From positions 3,888,501 through 3,952,500 of the forward strand of contig JARWIR010000035.1 in NCBI GenBank assembly GCA_029959085.1: a stretch of DNA of 64,000 nucleotides, given 5' to 3'. The DNA comes from Nemophila menziesii (taxonomy: Eukaryota; Streptophyta; Magnoliopsida; Boraginales; Hydrophyllaceae). Shown piece after piece: positions 35,560 to 48,096 of the stretch (position 1 is the stretch's first letter; the number at the start of each line of letters is the position of its first letter). The notes below the pieces were generated by a model. That model was not told the DNA's origin. It worked only from the letters and a program-made list of their open reading frames with translations, and ran no database searches. Made by a program: the position numbers and the translations under genes.

Positions 35560-36839
35560 AAAAGATGAAACTATATGAACTAAAAAACGAGGGCATGACC
35601 TAATGGCAAATGGTCATTTCCCCTGAAATCCTATAGCCTAAACTTTAGAAAGATATGAAATAGTGCATTAAGATAAAGAGAGAATTGTTGCAAGTTTTCT
35701 TTAAATATAGATACACGAGTGAAATAGTTAGATACGAATGCTAGTGTTTCCTAATTCTACGTGTACTGCGACCTTCCTCCTAACCTTTTTATATCATACC
35801 TCGGGTTGTAAATTAGTCAATCTGAATCGAATACTATATTTACAAAGTTGTTTATTTAAGTTCTCGAGCCAAGGCGAATTTCAATTTAAACAATCTAGTC
35901 AAGCCGAAGTTCAAAAAATGTATTGGATGGAGTTCTTCGTATGAAATTCTGGTGTAATATTAATGAAATATAAAAGTCTAGAGAATTAAAAAATGTATAA
36001 GTTAATATTGAAAGATATATTATATTTTCACAAGTAGATAATATATTAATCTACACTTCACAAAATATAATATCTATTGAGATCTAATTTATTTATAATT
36101 TCTAGACTATCGTTCAATTAATAAATATTAAATATAACAACAAAGAATAGAAACATGGAAAATTATGTAGCATATAGAATATGATGGACCAAAACAACAT
36201 TATAATAGTATTAAAAATATTAGCGGTGTAATTAAGGTGTTAAATTATATTCATTAGTTTTTTAAAATTATCTCAATAAACAAGAACTGTATATGTACTC
36301 ATCAACTCCCAAAAATCATATAATGATTAATGAGAGAGGATATAAACATGAGAGACGTGTATTCATTCTGTTTTTTGTGGTGTCTCAAATCATATGAAAA
36401 AGTCACATACTTATAGTGTCCTACGAGACACACCGTAATAACTATTGAGTAGGGTTTAGTTACACAAGCCAAACTAAAATGCATGAGACAAAAGAAGAGC
36501 AATTTGGTCAATAAAAAAAACATATTTATTTTATGCAAGACTATTGTTAAATTTGGACGAGATGACTAACATATTCATTTAAAACATGTTGTAAAAAAAT
36601 TGGAGACAAATAAAAGGTGTAGTGAAAATAAGGGAGATTAAATAAATACACTTTTAATTCAAAAAAATTTATTCAGAATATTAAGAATTTGTTTTTGAAC
36701 CTCTGTAAGAACCTTTAGCAAAACTTGGTTTAAAGAAATACCCCACACATGGATATAAAAAACAAAGAAAAATTCTATAATTTTTTGAGTAGAAGGTGAG
36801 TTAACTTGTATTTAAACACAAATACTTAGAGATTGCCAT
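35560..36839. other. Unassigned A+T-rich stretch
   Basis: No gene, RNA or element end is recognised. It would have been continuous with 12606-15579 before the outer retrotransposon inserted. Confidence 0.6.
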
Positions 36840-38109
36840 ATTGTTCCAATTTTATTTATCGAGATGACAAAGTTTTTAGTTAAGGGTATTGATGTTTCCC
36901 ATTTTATGTTTCTTATTTTTTCAGTTAAAGGTTTTTGCCCTATTATTTCATATATTCCTTTTTTTTGCCTTATTTTGGAGATAAGTCGCTTTTAGAGTTA
37001 TTTGTGTGTAATTTGTGTATTAAATGTTAAACTCTTAGGTATACACATTATATTAGATGTCAAAGCATGTCTAAGAAGGAGAGAAACAGAGACCAAAGAA
37101 GGAAAGCAAAAGAAAGGGACTAAGAAAATTGTTTTTATAAAGTAAAAGAGTTATCTAGCAGAATTAGAAAGAGAATTTTTGTTTTTCTGTTATTTAAGGT
37201 CATTCATGGGAACAACTATAGCTAATGTAGTTATTATAGCATCATTGGGATATTTCTTTTTTTTTACTTGTTTGGATAAATCATAAATCTTATTTTTTTT
37301 TTGCTTATTCAATTTTTTTTTCAAAAAAATGTATTCAATATTATCATTTGTAGAATTAATGTGAGTGTTTCTAGTGTAGATCGGGTTACACTTACTAGTC
37401 GAGAGTTCAGATTCAGCAGATGGACTCTCAATAGTCGAGATAAATTTTTATAACATGAATCTGTCTTTAGCATTTTTGCTTTTCCTTTCATCCATGATGT
37501 TTATATTTATAGGAGTTTAAGTTTTACCAATGGCTGTAAAGATATTTAAAGTTTCATAATTAAGCATAAAGAGAATAAACATAGATAATAAGTATATATG
37601 GGGCGCCAAGTTTTCTAATACTTAGATTGTATGTCTTTATTTGTTCACATTAATTCGGCACAAGTACGGTCCAAAAGACAAATCAAAACAAACTCAAAAT
37701 CAGGCCCTCTACAATATAGAAACCTTTCTTTTTAATACACCTTATTCTCTACACCACAAATTTATCATTTCTTCCATTGCAGCTATAGACAAATTCTCAC
37801 CGCAACTTCTGAAGAAACCAACAACCTAAATATTTTTTATCTATGTTATTGTATTATGTCCACCATGATGGATATATCAGAAGAGGAAGATAAACAAAAA
37901 GAAAAAAATATAGAAAACTAAGCAAAAGGTAGGTAAATTCCTAAGAAATTTTTTTCATGTTTATAAATTCCTATTACAGTTAAATATTTTCAGAAAAAAA
38001 TAAATTATAGTATGTTGATTGGTGTTATTAAAATTGTATTTACAAATTAGGAATTAAAATTTAAACCTTTTGAAAACATTTTATATAAAATGATTTGTAT
38101 TGTCCAAAA

Positions 38110-38141
<32 letters not shown>

Positions 38142-38151
38142 TTAAATCGTA
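36840..38151 (+). mobile_element. LTR-like fragment, second copy
   Basis: It is collinear with 6291-7672 and has the same internal-end motif and an LTR start TGATGTTTCCC at 36890. The polypurine tract is more decayed (TTTAGTTAAGGGTAT). It ends in a TA repeat (about 38115-38140) just before the palindrome. Confidence 0.62.
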
Positions 38152-39190
38152 GGTGATTGTTGAGGATTGAGTTGAAGTGCAAGAGATGAGTAGGAAGGAG
38201 TCACCACCACCACATCTGATTTTATCACCCCATATCCACTGCAAATTACTTTTCTTATTGGTGATGCTGAGTACAACAATCTCGTAGAGAAGTCAAAAAA
38301 AAGTGAAGATCAATGTCCTAGTACTAGCAATCCTTACTCTCTCCAAAAAGAGTAAAATATTGCGATCGAAGGCATTCGATCGAATTGAAGATAAATAGAA
38401 AAATATTTCAAAAAAAAACTACCACCAGAGGCTCAAGATCTTGGAGGTTTCAATTTGCCAATTAAGATAGGTGGTAAATTTGAAGCTAGATGTGTACCTT
38501 TTGTTTGCGTGTCAATCTCATGCCGAATAGTGTGTTTGATAAGTTGGGAATCAGAGATGACAATACAAATATCATCTTACAATTGGAAAATCATTCCTCA
38601 ACAAATAAGTTGGGAATCAGAGATGACAAGACAACTACTAACATCTTACAATTGGAAGATCATTCCTCAACAAAACAGTAAGTAATCATAAAGGGCGTGC
38701 TCGTCTACATCTGTAATCTAGCTATTTCCACTTATTTTGTTATTCTTGATTATGTTACAGATTAGAATGTCTCATTCATACTTGGGCGTCTGGAGAAAAG
38801 ACTCACCATAATCGACGTAAACAAGGAAACGCTGACCGTCCTCATTAATATGGATTCCAAATATTTTATGTTTTGGGAAAGAAGTACAAAAAGGAGCAAT
38901 GAGAGATCCCATCAATTTTAGTTGTGACCAAAGAGGCTAAGGCATAGAGCCCAAAAAAAAAAGAAAAAAAATAATGAGTTTAGTGTAAGCGATGAGGTTG
39001 CGTGGAAAGCTAATAATCCAAATAATAGACTACCAGGATACAAGACTCTTGGATAGGGCTGTTCGTATTCACTGAAGTTGTTTCAGCAAAGACAATAGAG
39101 GTACAAGTGATTAAATATTGCAAGTTCGGATTGGTATATCTGCTAGGAGGATATATAAATAAGAGGTAGTGAGGTAACAATGTCGAACTT
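38152..39190 (+). pseudogene. gag/protease-type relic, left arm of the second palindrome
   Basis: It begins with VIVEDxVE. The protease-like part (38455-38690) has PIKIGGKFEA, VNLMPNSVFDKLGIRDD and ILQLE. A segment of about 60 bases (GTTGGGAATCAGAGATGAC onward) is repeated in tandem at about 38541 and 38608. The GPY/F-type tail is present but badly decayed near 39000-39170. The relic is not functional. Confidence 0.6.
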
Positions 39191-39505
39191 TTAACGATGG
39201 AGTTAATCACTTACTTTTCTTAAACTCCAAAGCCCACTCTTCTACTCTTCCACACAAGTCATGTCATTACATCACAAAATCTGCGTAATAATTTTCTATC
39301 CAGAACACAACCACCAAAATATATTATGGAAAGAAAAATGTAATTGTTGGAATCAAAATCTTTAAACCCAAAATCAAATATTTTTTGTAATTATTTGAAA
39401 AGAATTTTATATTCCAAAATTTTTGAAAATATCCAAATACAACTTAGCTACTGAATTCCTCATACATGAACCTATCACATTTTTTCCAAAAACACAATAG
39501 TATTA

Positions 39506-39541
<36 letters not shown>

Positions 39542-40718
39542 GATACAATTACATGACCTATGTTGAAGAGTAGAGGAGTGGGCTTTGGAGTAGAAGAAAA
39601 GTCAGTGATTGTCTCCGATAAGCACTTTTATTTTACGTCCTTAAAAGTTGGACGTTCTTACCTCACTACCTCTGTTTTATATAGCCTCCCAGTAGCGGGT
39701 AAGGCTATTATACAAATCCGAACATGCAACCTTTATTCACTTGTACCTCAATCGCTTTTGCTGAAACGAATTGGGTGACTACGTATAGCCCTATCAAAAA
39801 GTTCTTGTATCCCCGTGGTCTATTATCGGGCTTGGTAGCTTTCCACGCAACCTCATCGCATACACTTAACTCATTTTCTTCTTTCTTCTTTTTTCTTTCT
39901 TCTTCACAGATTCTTGGGCCTATAAGCCTTAGCCTATTTGGTCACAACTCAGACTGATGGGACCTCTTGTGACTTCTTTTTGTACTTCTTTCCCAAAACA
40001 TCGAATATGAATGTTTGTGATTCATATTCAATGCAAAGGGTCAAAGTTCCCTTGTTTACGTTGATTAACGTGAGTCTTGTCGCCAATAATGGACGTCCAA
40101 GTATTAAAATATAATCAAGAATAACAAAATAAGTAGAAATAGCTAGATTACCTATGTGGACGAGCACGTACTTGATAATTCCTCACATATATATTTTGGA
40201 ATGATCAACCAATTGTAAGATAATTGTTGTTGGCTTATAAACTCTGATTCCAAACTTCTTCAAAACATTATTGGGCATGAGAATGACACTCGAACTCAAG
40301 TTACACATCGCCTTCGTTTAAAACTTACCACCTATCTTGATTGGTAGGTCGAAACTTCCAGGAACGTGAGGCTTTCATGGTAGGTTCCTTTGAAATATTT
40401 TCGATAATTATTCAATTAGATATACTGTCTTGATCTCATTAATTCTACTCTTCTTGGAGAGAGTCTCCTTGAAGATTTGATGATGTTTTGGCCGATTCTC
40501 CACAATTGTGAGTACTAGGACGTTGATCTTTACGTGTTTTGACGTCTCTACAAGCTTCATGTACTCGGTATCATTAATAGGACAAGTAATTCTCAGTGGA
40601 TACGGGGGTGATAAAATCAGATGTGGTGGTGGCGACTCCCCCTACTCTTCTCTTGCACCTTTGGTGCAACAACTGCCTATCTAGAATTATCCTTTTCAAC
40701 CCAATCCTCAACAATCAC
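38152..40718. repeat. Second copy of the palindrome, centre lost
   Basis: The left arm (38152 to about 39500) and right arm (about 39540-40718) are inverted copies, as at 7673-10752. About 0.5 kb around the centre of symmetry is missing, and a pure TA run (about 39509-39538) stands at the join. Each arm still holds pieces of the gag/protease/tail gene. Confidence 0.8.
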
Positions 40719-40904
40719 GTAATCTAAGTTTAGCTTTGTTGACTGTTTTTTCTTTGGAATATCCACTACAATAGATACAACTTGTAGAGATTCTACTATC
40801 TTCACAACTTGAAGGCTAATTGTCTTACACGACTCAAGTCCAACCTTGCTATCACTGCTTTGAATGGTCTTAGCATTAGTATTCGTGCCTTGGCCAATTT
40901 GCAA
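39700..40904 (-). pseudogene. gag/protease-type relic, right arm of the second palindrome
   Basis: On the minus strand the N-terminal piece (40904-40677) has KIVESLQVVSIVVDIP and DYVIVEDWVEKDNSR. This joins two motifs that are separate or truncated elsewhere and confirms the gene order. The protease part ends in IGNLAISTYFVILDY, ILGRPLLATRLTLINV and FDVLGKKYKK (40167-39949). The tail follows at about 39930-39700. Stops break it throughout. Confidence 0.65.
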
Positions 40905-42495
40905 GGGGGCCTTGTGTAATTGTTGAATTGTCTTAGTGAGTTATTCTTTGAATTCTCTTGCTTTATAACATATATAAATTTTTGAAAGTTAGACTAAGGA
41001 AAATAATGATTGCAACACAAGTAGTATCATCAAACATATTGATGTTATTACGAATCACGTTCACTTATCAATACTCCCAATTATTTGTAAGAGATCGATG
41101 ATTAGTCGAATTTGTCTTCATTATTGAAGATATCATCAAATGTCTAGGCTATACCAATCACTTTAAACAAGTATCTTAGATTTTATTCAAGAGCATGATT
41201 AGGTGTTCTTATATGAGTACAATATTGTAGTTTCACAGACGCAATATTGTCATGGTAGTACCCTTCATCCCCTTGTTAAAAGTTTTCTTACTTATCATAA
41301 GTGGCAGGATACTTGTGATACTCATAAACTAAGTCATCCTTATAACTTATTTATATTTTTCTAATAGTAGAGTAATTATACATATATAGTTAATAAGCCT
41401 CTATGTGATGAATTGTCCATCTTTTCTAAAGATCAACTTTCACTTAATTGACAACCTCATTCTAGGTCCTCAAGTACATAGTGTCCCTTTAATTTTCATA
41501 TGGTATCACGCATAATCTTTGTCCTTATTAAAATGTCAATAGATATTACTCATAGGCATTTTCTAGTATATCTAGTGACTCTCATTAATATATGATATAC
41601 CTTTTACGATAACATTGTCTTTAAATGCCAATTGAACTCATACATAGATAACAAAAGAAGTGAAACATAAAGTTCACCAAATATACAATACACCATATAC
41701 TTTTGTGTATTTAATTATGTCTCAATTTTATCAGGATAAAATGTTAAGTTCTCTACAAAACTCCAACCATTATAACACATTACATTAAGATGAAATAAAC
41801 TATACCCATATTATTTAGAGATTACGAAGTCAAACATATTCATACAATAGCCTAAATTTCAATATTTTTATTTGCAGTTGACAAAACATAATATCTTAAA
41901 CAACAAGTAATGTATAAACTAATTTAAGATAAATAAATTAATCTCTATAAGATATATCCTTGAGTTTTACACGGTTATATGAATGAATGGTCTACTTATT
42001 CTATCAAAATATTTTCTTCTATTCTATATAATTAAAGTACTGAATAATAATTTATCGATAAAGCAATCAAGGTTAACATAAAATGAAAATATGATTTAGT
42101 TGCTAAGCAAATCTAAAACAAATGGAAGTTATGTGCTTGAATCTTGTCACTAACACACATATCCTTTTATTGTACAATGTACAAAGTGACGCAATATCTT
42201 CTCTCACAAATAACATTCGAATATAATATACAAAAGTTTGGTGTATCATTTAAACTAAAATATGATTATAGTGTAGCGAATATTACTTCAACCAACCCTA
42301 TGTTTAGCCAGCACCACGTCATCAGGTTACAATATTAGTTGACTCCACGTAGAACTGGGTTTGATCCCCATCAATTGTTTTTGTTATTCGCAACTGCCAA
42401 AACAATGCCATTTTAGTCGTTATCCACACCAATAAAAAATTTGTAAGTTTCACTAAAAAGTACTTTTAAATGGCATATATTCATCATTTTAACTG
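40905..42495. repeat. Second copy of the non-coding block remainder
   Basis: It is collinear with 10940-12605. No gene is seen. Confidence 0.7.
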
Positions 42496-42843
42496 GTACC
42501 ATGTATACTTTTAAAAAATAGTAATTCAAGCTGGTAAATGTATAGTTGAAGTCATTTAAGAGATCTTCATTTTGACGCCATGAAAAGCATGGGGTTACCC
42601 TAAATTCCTACAACAATGTTTAATTGTCTTAATAATAATCCACGAAAAAGTCGAGAAGCTTAGAGGTAAAAAAGATATATTCTTTTGACCTCAATTATTA
42701 TTTGGATTTTTTAATTCCTGAATGATTTTAGTTTAAGTTATTATTTATATTAGAGTTTGGGTTTTTTAAATTTCTCAATTTAGTTAACTACCCAGAAAAC
42801 GATTAAACTCCATTCTACAATTACTGAAGTGGAATTTTCTTTA
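42496..42843. other. Unassigned short stretch
   Basis: Nothing is recognised between the duplicated block and the solo LTR. Confidence 0.5.
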
Positions 42844-42848
42844 TTTGT

Positions 42849-44389
42849 TGATGTATCCCTATTTGTGATGAATTTATCTAGCTTCGAGACATCATTTTAG
42901 GTGTAATTATTAGGATATAGGTCGATGTATACTTGAATTATTATATTTTCATATTTCTTGTCTTCATTTAATGATTTATTAGTTTTAGAGCAAATTGAGA
43001 TTAATTTGTTTATTTAGTGTGAAGGTTTAAAGATATATGAAAATCAATTAGGGGTCAAATGAATTCTAAGAGATAAAAGAAAGAAGTTATGAATGAAAAT
43101 TTAAGATAATGGAAAAAAAGGATAAGTATGGAAAGATAAAGTTGTCAAGTAAATCAGAATTCAAGCATCTACGTCTATTAAAGTGATCATAACTAAAAAA
43201 CGGCTAGGAATTTGGAAGAATGGTCTGAAGCAAAGTTATAGAGCTTTCCGAAAAATCAGTTTCGATATCAAGAACGCGTTAATCGTAGTTGAAACAAAGA
43301 AGTTACGGCCAAAACAAAACAACAACGGCAGATTATTACCTTTCCTATATTTAGGGTTACGAATTTGAGTTGGGCTAGAAGTCCAAAACTTATCTTCCAC
43401 TCCAAGAAAACGTTTTAGTGTTCCATATACCCTATAAATACACCCTCCAATCAGAAGAAACACATCTTTGGCAAATCCTTAAGACAAGAAGAAGCTTACA
43501 ACAAAAGAAGAGAATTCTGGAAGGAGCTGAACACCATATCATGTCTTCACAAGCCTTCAAATTTGTAATTGTTTTATTTTCTTCTTCTAGTATGAACATA
43601 TTTACTTTTAGCTTGAGATTTAGCATATATGTATGAACCCTATACATGTTTAAACGTCTATCTAATTTGGGATACCATCGTATTTAAATTGAATTCTTGT
43701 TTTATTCTCTAATTTATCTTCTTTGATTTATTGTTTGTTTTCCTTGTGGTGAAAAACATATAGGATTGCCTTAATAGTAGTTAGATGTACATCCGAAAGG
43801 GGTGTCTAATTATTCAAACACCACATAAACGTCTAGTATCCGTAATAAATCTTGACAAGATTTGCCTAACTAGATAATCATTAGGGTTTACTTTAATCAC
43901 CAATCATCATTAGTAGGCCAGACTGTACCTAGGACCCTTGTGGCACATGATAACCTTATTTAAGTCCCCTCGTGATTTTGAGGTTGCCGCCCTAGTTCAC
44001 TCTCCAGGGATATGTAGGAATTTAGAATCCTTCTTATTGCAATTCTACATGATTCACCCTTACTTGTTTAGAACAAACAAGGCTACTGGGAATTACTTGC
44101 TAGTTTCTCGATCTAAACTCTCACACTATCTTCTTTTCCTATTTCATTGTCTGTCTTTAATTTACTAGTAAGAAAAACCCAATCAAAATTCGATTGTCTT
44201 TTACTTTCTTGTGTATTATTTAATCTAGCTTTTATATTTGCACTTGATAATTCACATAAATTCTCTCCAACTTTCGTAGTCTCTTTATCATTTAAACTTG
44301 CATAGTATACTTGCATAACTGTGCTGGACTAGGGTGTGTATTTTTGCACTTATTTACATCATATTTTTTTCACACCTTAGTCGACACCA
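42849..44389 (+). repeat. Solo LTR of a related gypsy family
   Basis: It starts TGATGTATCCC and repeats the GAGACATCATTTTAGG motif seen 35 bases into the inner element's LTR. It has a matching TATA box at 43433-43440 and ends near GTCGACACCA. Its length (1541 bp) fits the other LTRs here. Flanks TTTGT (42844-42848) and TTTAT (44390-44394) look like a 5-bp target duplication with one change. No internal region follows, so it is probably the product of LTR-LTR recombination. Confidence 0.78.
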
Positions 44390-44394
44390 TTTAT

Positions 44395-46114
44395 CACTGA
44401 TAGTTTTCTTATTTATTTTGTATGTGGCTTATTGACGCAGAGTTAATAATTAAAAGTTGTATATGTTGCTTCCTATTGGAGACCATCATATATCAAGCAA
44501 GAATCCATTGAAATGGAAAAGAATCTGACATTAAAAAAGAGTCTTTTATTTCATAGATATATATGAACCTTGGAAGCTTAAGCAAAGATATCAGAACTCT
44601 TTATTACTAGCCTAGAACGTAGTAATACGATAGGCAGTATTTTGTGGCATAGTAAACATCGAATACATCAAATAGTATAATATTATATGTTCAATATGTA
44701 TAAGATATATAAACTTATATATTTCTATATGTTGGTATGAATTGAACTTTAACATTACCATACAATCTTTACAATTTATTGAACTAACAATTTACTCTAA
44801 TAGTGTATAATATATATTTGTTTTTGATATTATATGATTAACATATGTAAAAAATTTGGAGACTTGGTAGATCTAAAATAATGATGATGATTCCTAGTAA
44901 AGTAAATATTGATATTATGAGTCAGTTTGAAGTAAGAAGTGTACTATGCATAAGTGTGTAAGTCATGGAAAATTTTTACTCCGTAAATTTTTTCATTAGA
45001 AGCATTGAAAGTGGTTGAATAATTGCCCCCAAATTGTTTATGAATATGAATAGTGAATAATATGTTTTTAGAAATTGCTGCAACGGCTTAGTGTTGGAGC
45101 AAAGTCAACAAACAGCTAAGTATCACATAAGAAACTCGTTTATTAAACAAGTCCATTAATTTGAGGTGGATAAATCAGTAGTCTCCATAAGATGTAAAAC
45201 CATTTTTGGTTTTGATTCATCAACATGTAACAACAAAATAAATTAGATTGTACAAGAATAATAGAGAAGGACATGATATAAGTTTTATTGTAGTAACTAT
45301 TTGAAGTGATGAGGATTCGAGTCATCAATCCCTTGTTATTACTCTATTGTGTTTTTTCTAATTAACGTTTATCTTTATTGTAAGATATTTTTGAATTTTC
45401 AACTATTAGTTAAAGTCTTATGTTATTTACTGAGATACTTGGTATATTATATGTTCTTTTACGATAGATTGTTGTGGACTAAAACTTGATTTTGTACTTT
45501 TTTTAGTTATGCCGAATGACAGTTGTTTTCCTAAAGAAAAGTTAACTTTGGTATTTGAATATGGGAAAAAGAAGCCCATAGAACAAATAAATTATATTAA
45601 AAAATCAACTCATTATGTTAAAAGTTCTCAAGGATAGATTAAAATCACAAATGAAAATAATATTTTACTTATATATATGGGGTGAAAATTTATCTTGTTA
45701 AAAAAACCAAATAAAAAGTGATAAAATGACTATTATGTAATGTTTATGAATCTTTTATTCATGGTTTGACCTATTGATTTTATTTTTATATGTTAACCTA
45801 TAACTCAAATGTTATTTACCAAAAAAATCAAGATTTTGAACTACAAAATTTTTATAGGTTGAATAAAATATTCTATCAGTTCAGCAAAAGAGTTTGAATT
45901 GAGAGTTTTTTCAATAACAGGGTAAATTAATAACAAGAAATTACAAAGTGTTTATTTGGGAACCTGATACATTTTTTGGAAATTACATATGCTTGTGACA
46001 CGTTCTATTGAATATACAATCTTGGTATATATTTATTATATTTTCACTTCTCAACATACTATAAGTAAAATTGACAATCAATTGATACTTTTTTCGAAGT
46101 GTCTTCAGATACAA
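44395..46114. other. Unassigned A+T-rich stretch
   Basis: I recognise nothing here. Short open frames have no family-like pattern. Confidence 0.55.
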
Positions 46115-47650
46115 CAATACCTAATGTGTATATATATATGTGTGTATTATTTTGTATTACTTATATGTTTTAAGAAACATGGACAACATGCTATTTGGAG
46201 ACCCCGTCTTTTTAAGGGTCCATAAGCGTGTAGTTGTAGTAAAGTTGTTGCTTGATTAATAGGAAATAGATTTTTCGAGCCTACATACATACATATATAT
46301 ATTATTATTTCTTTCATTGCTAATACTAAATTGGACAACATGATATGGAATTGGGTTTATGGGAGTCAAGGGGAGCTTTTCAAGCGTTCAAAAAGCGTGT
46401 AGTTGTAGTAAAGTTGTTGCTTGAAATAGGTTTTCTAGTGTGCAATTTGTTTAGCTATATACATGAGGCATAACGTTAAAGCTAAAAGGAATGACTATCC
46501 TTCAACTTCGCGCGCTTCTTTATCTTTGGAACTCGGGGATGATTTTGATTCAGTAGTCCATCCTGATCGATTATTATGTTTTTCACGTTTTCTCCCTTAG
46601 TTTTTAGAATCTTGCATCCTCTAATTTTTCTTGCATATAAATATATATAATAAAGGATGAGGTAAGGATGGCATTCATTTTACAATATGCTCGAGTTCTC
46701 CTCAGGGAAATCTCCAGACCATAGACTCTTATAAGGGATCAAATATTTATCGTGTTTCAATCAAAAAATCGTTGCTTAACCTAATACTTGTAGTGGTTGT
46801 GTCAAGAGTTTATCTCCCCTTCTTCGGATTTGGTACTTTTCTCCTCGAAGCTCTAAAACGTGACTCACATTTGGAGGGATAAGTTTCATTATTTGGTGGT
46901 TTATTTGTTTGTGTATGAGAATGGTTTTTGGTAAAAGTTTAATGATCAGGATATGATAAGAATGTAGTGGTGTTGGACGGCCAATTTAATGTAAACATGA
47001 TATAAGTACTTATACAATTTGCGTCACTAAAGTAAATGACGGGAGTACAATAGGGCTCCAAATATTGAAACATCCTAAAGCCCTGTATGCGCATCCTGGT
47101 GGGGTGGGGGTGTTTTAATAGGGAATAAGACTAATTTTATTACTAGAAATTCACTTATCGGTAGTATTTAATATGTGGCAGTTTTCAGTAATTGGAGTCT
47201 ATTATATGATGGTACATTTATATAAGTGTTAGTCTCATTTAATTTTCGTCAATTGGGTGGAATAAATGTTAACTTATCTTATTTAAGCTCCGCCTATAGT
47301 CATATACTTTAAAAAAATTGTTCTTATTAATTTTTATGATTTTAAAAAAAATTAAAAACATCAACAATAGTCAAGTGTATATAACTTGCCAAGAAATTGG
47401 GCACACCAATATGTTGCAGCAGTGAATTTTTTTAATTTAGTTTAACAAATACTAAAAAGTTTAAATTAATATAAAAATTAAAAAATAATATAAATAAAAT
47501 AATAATTTAATAAATAATTAGATAAATTTCATGGGATTGAGTCCAACTTAAACACATATTTAAATAATTGAGTTCTTTTTAAATACAAATAAATCCTATT
47601 ACATATAAGTGAATCCTTTTTAAATACCAATGTCTCTATTATATATTATA
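46115..47650. repeat. Right copy of the diverged duplicated block, first part
   Basis: It is collinear with 2277-3820, including the tandem pair at about 46145-46440. Similarity to the left copy begins at the ACAACAATACC motif near 46111, exactly where the left copy is joined to the Athila fragment. Confidence 0.85.
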
Positions 47651-48096
47651 CTAGGTATAGACACTGTGAAAATAAAATTATGCTAAGAAACATGAACATA
47701 AAAAAATTATAAGCACTGAAGGGAATGCGTTATTATAAGCATGAATATCAAAAAAATCAATTACTACACAATTTATAATTACTATATTATTTTGATCTCT
47801 ATTTGTTAATTACAAATTTATTTTGATATCTATCTTTTTCAATAAACATGCCAAAAACACTTAAAAGATTGTGACTGTAAGCTTTTACCAACAATAAAAA
47901 TATTACCATTGAAATTATAAACAGGGGGAACAATATTTATACGATATTTATTAAAGTTTGAGCATTGAAAATCTGAAGTTTCCACCATTTACATAAACTC
48001 ATTCATAAATTGTACATTTCGCAATGTACACAATTAAATTCTAAAATTTAATTCCTAAAATAAACTCTTTAATCTGTAACTGCTTGATATGCACTC

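Noticed and set aside
35585..35620. GCATGACCTAATGGCAAATGG resembling a SINE A box
   Set aside because: No B box follows at the usual distance and no 3' tail is seen.
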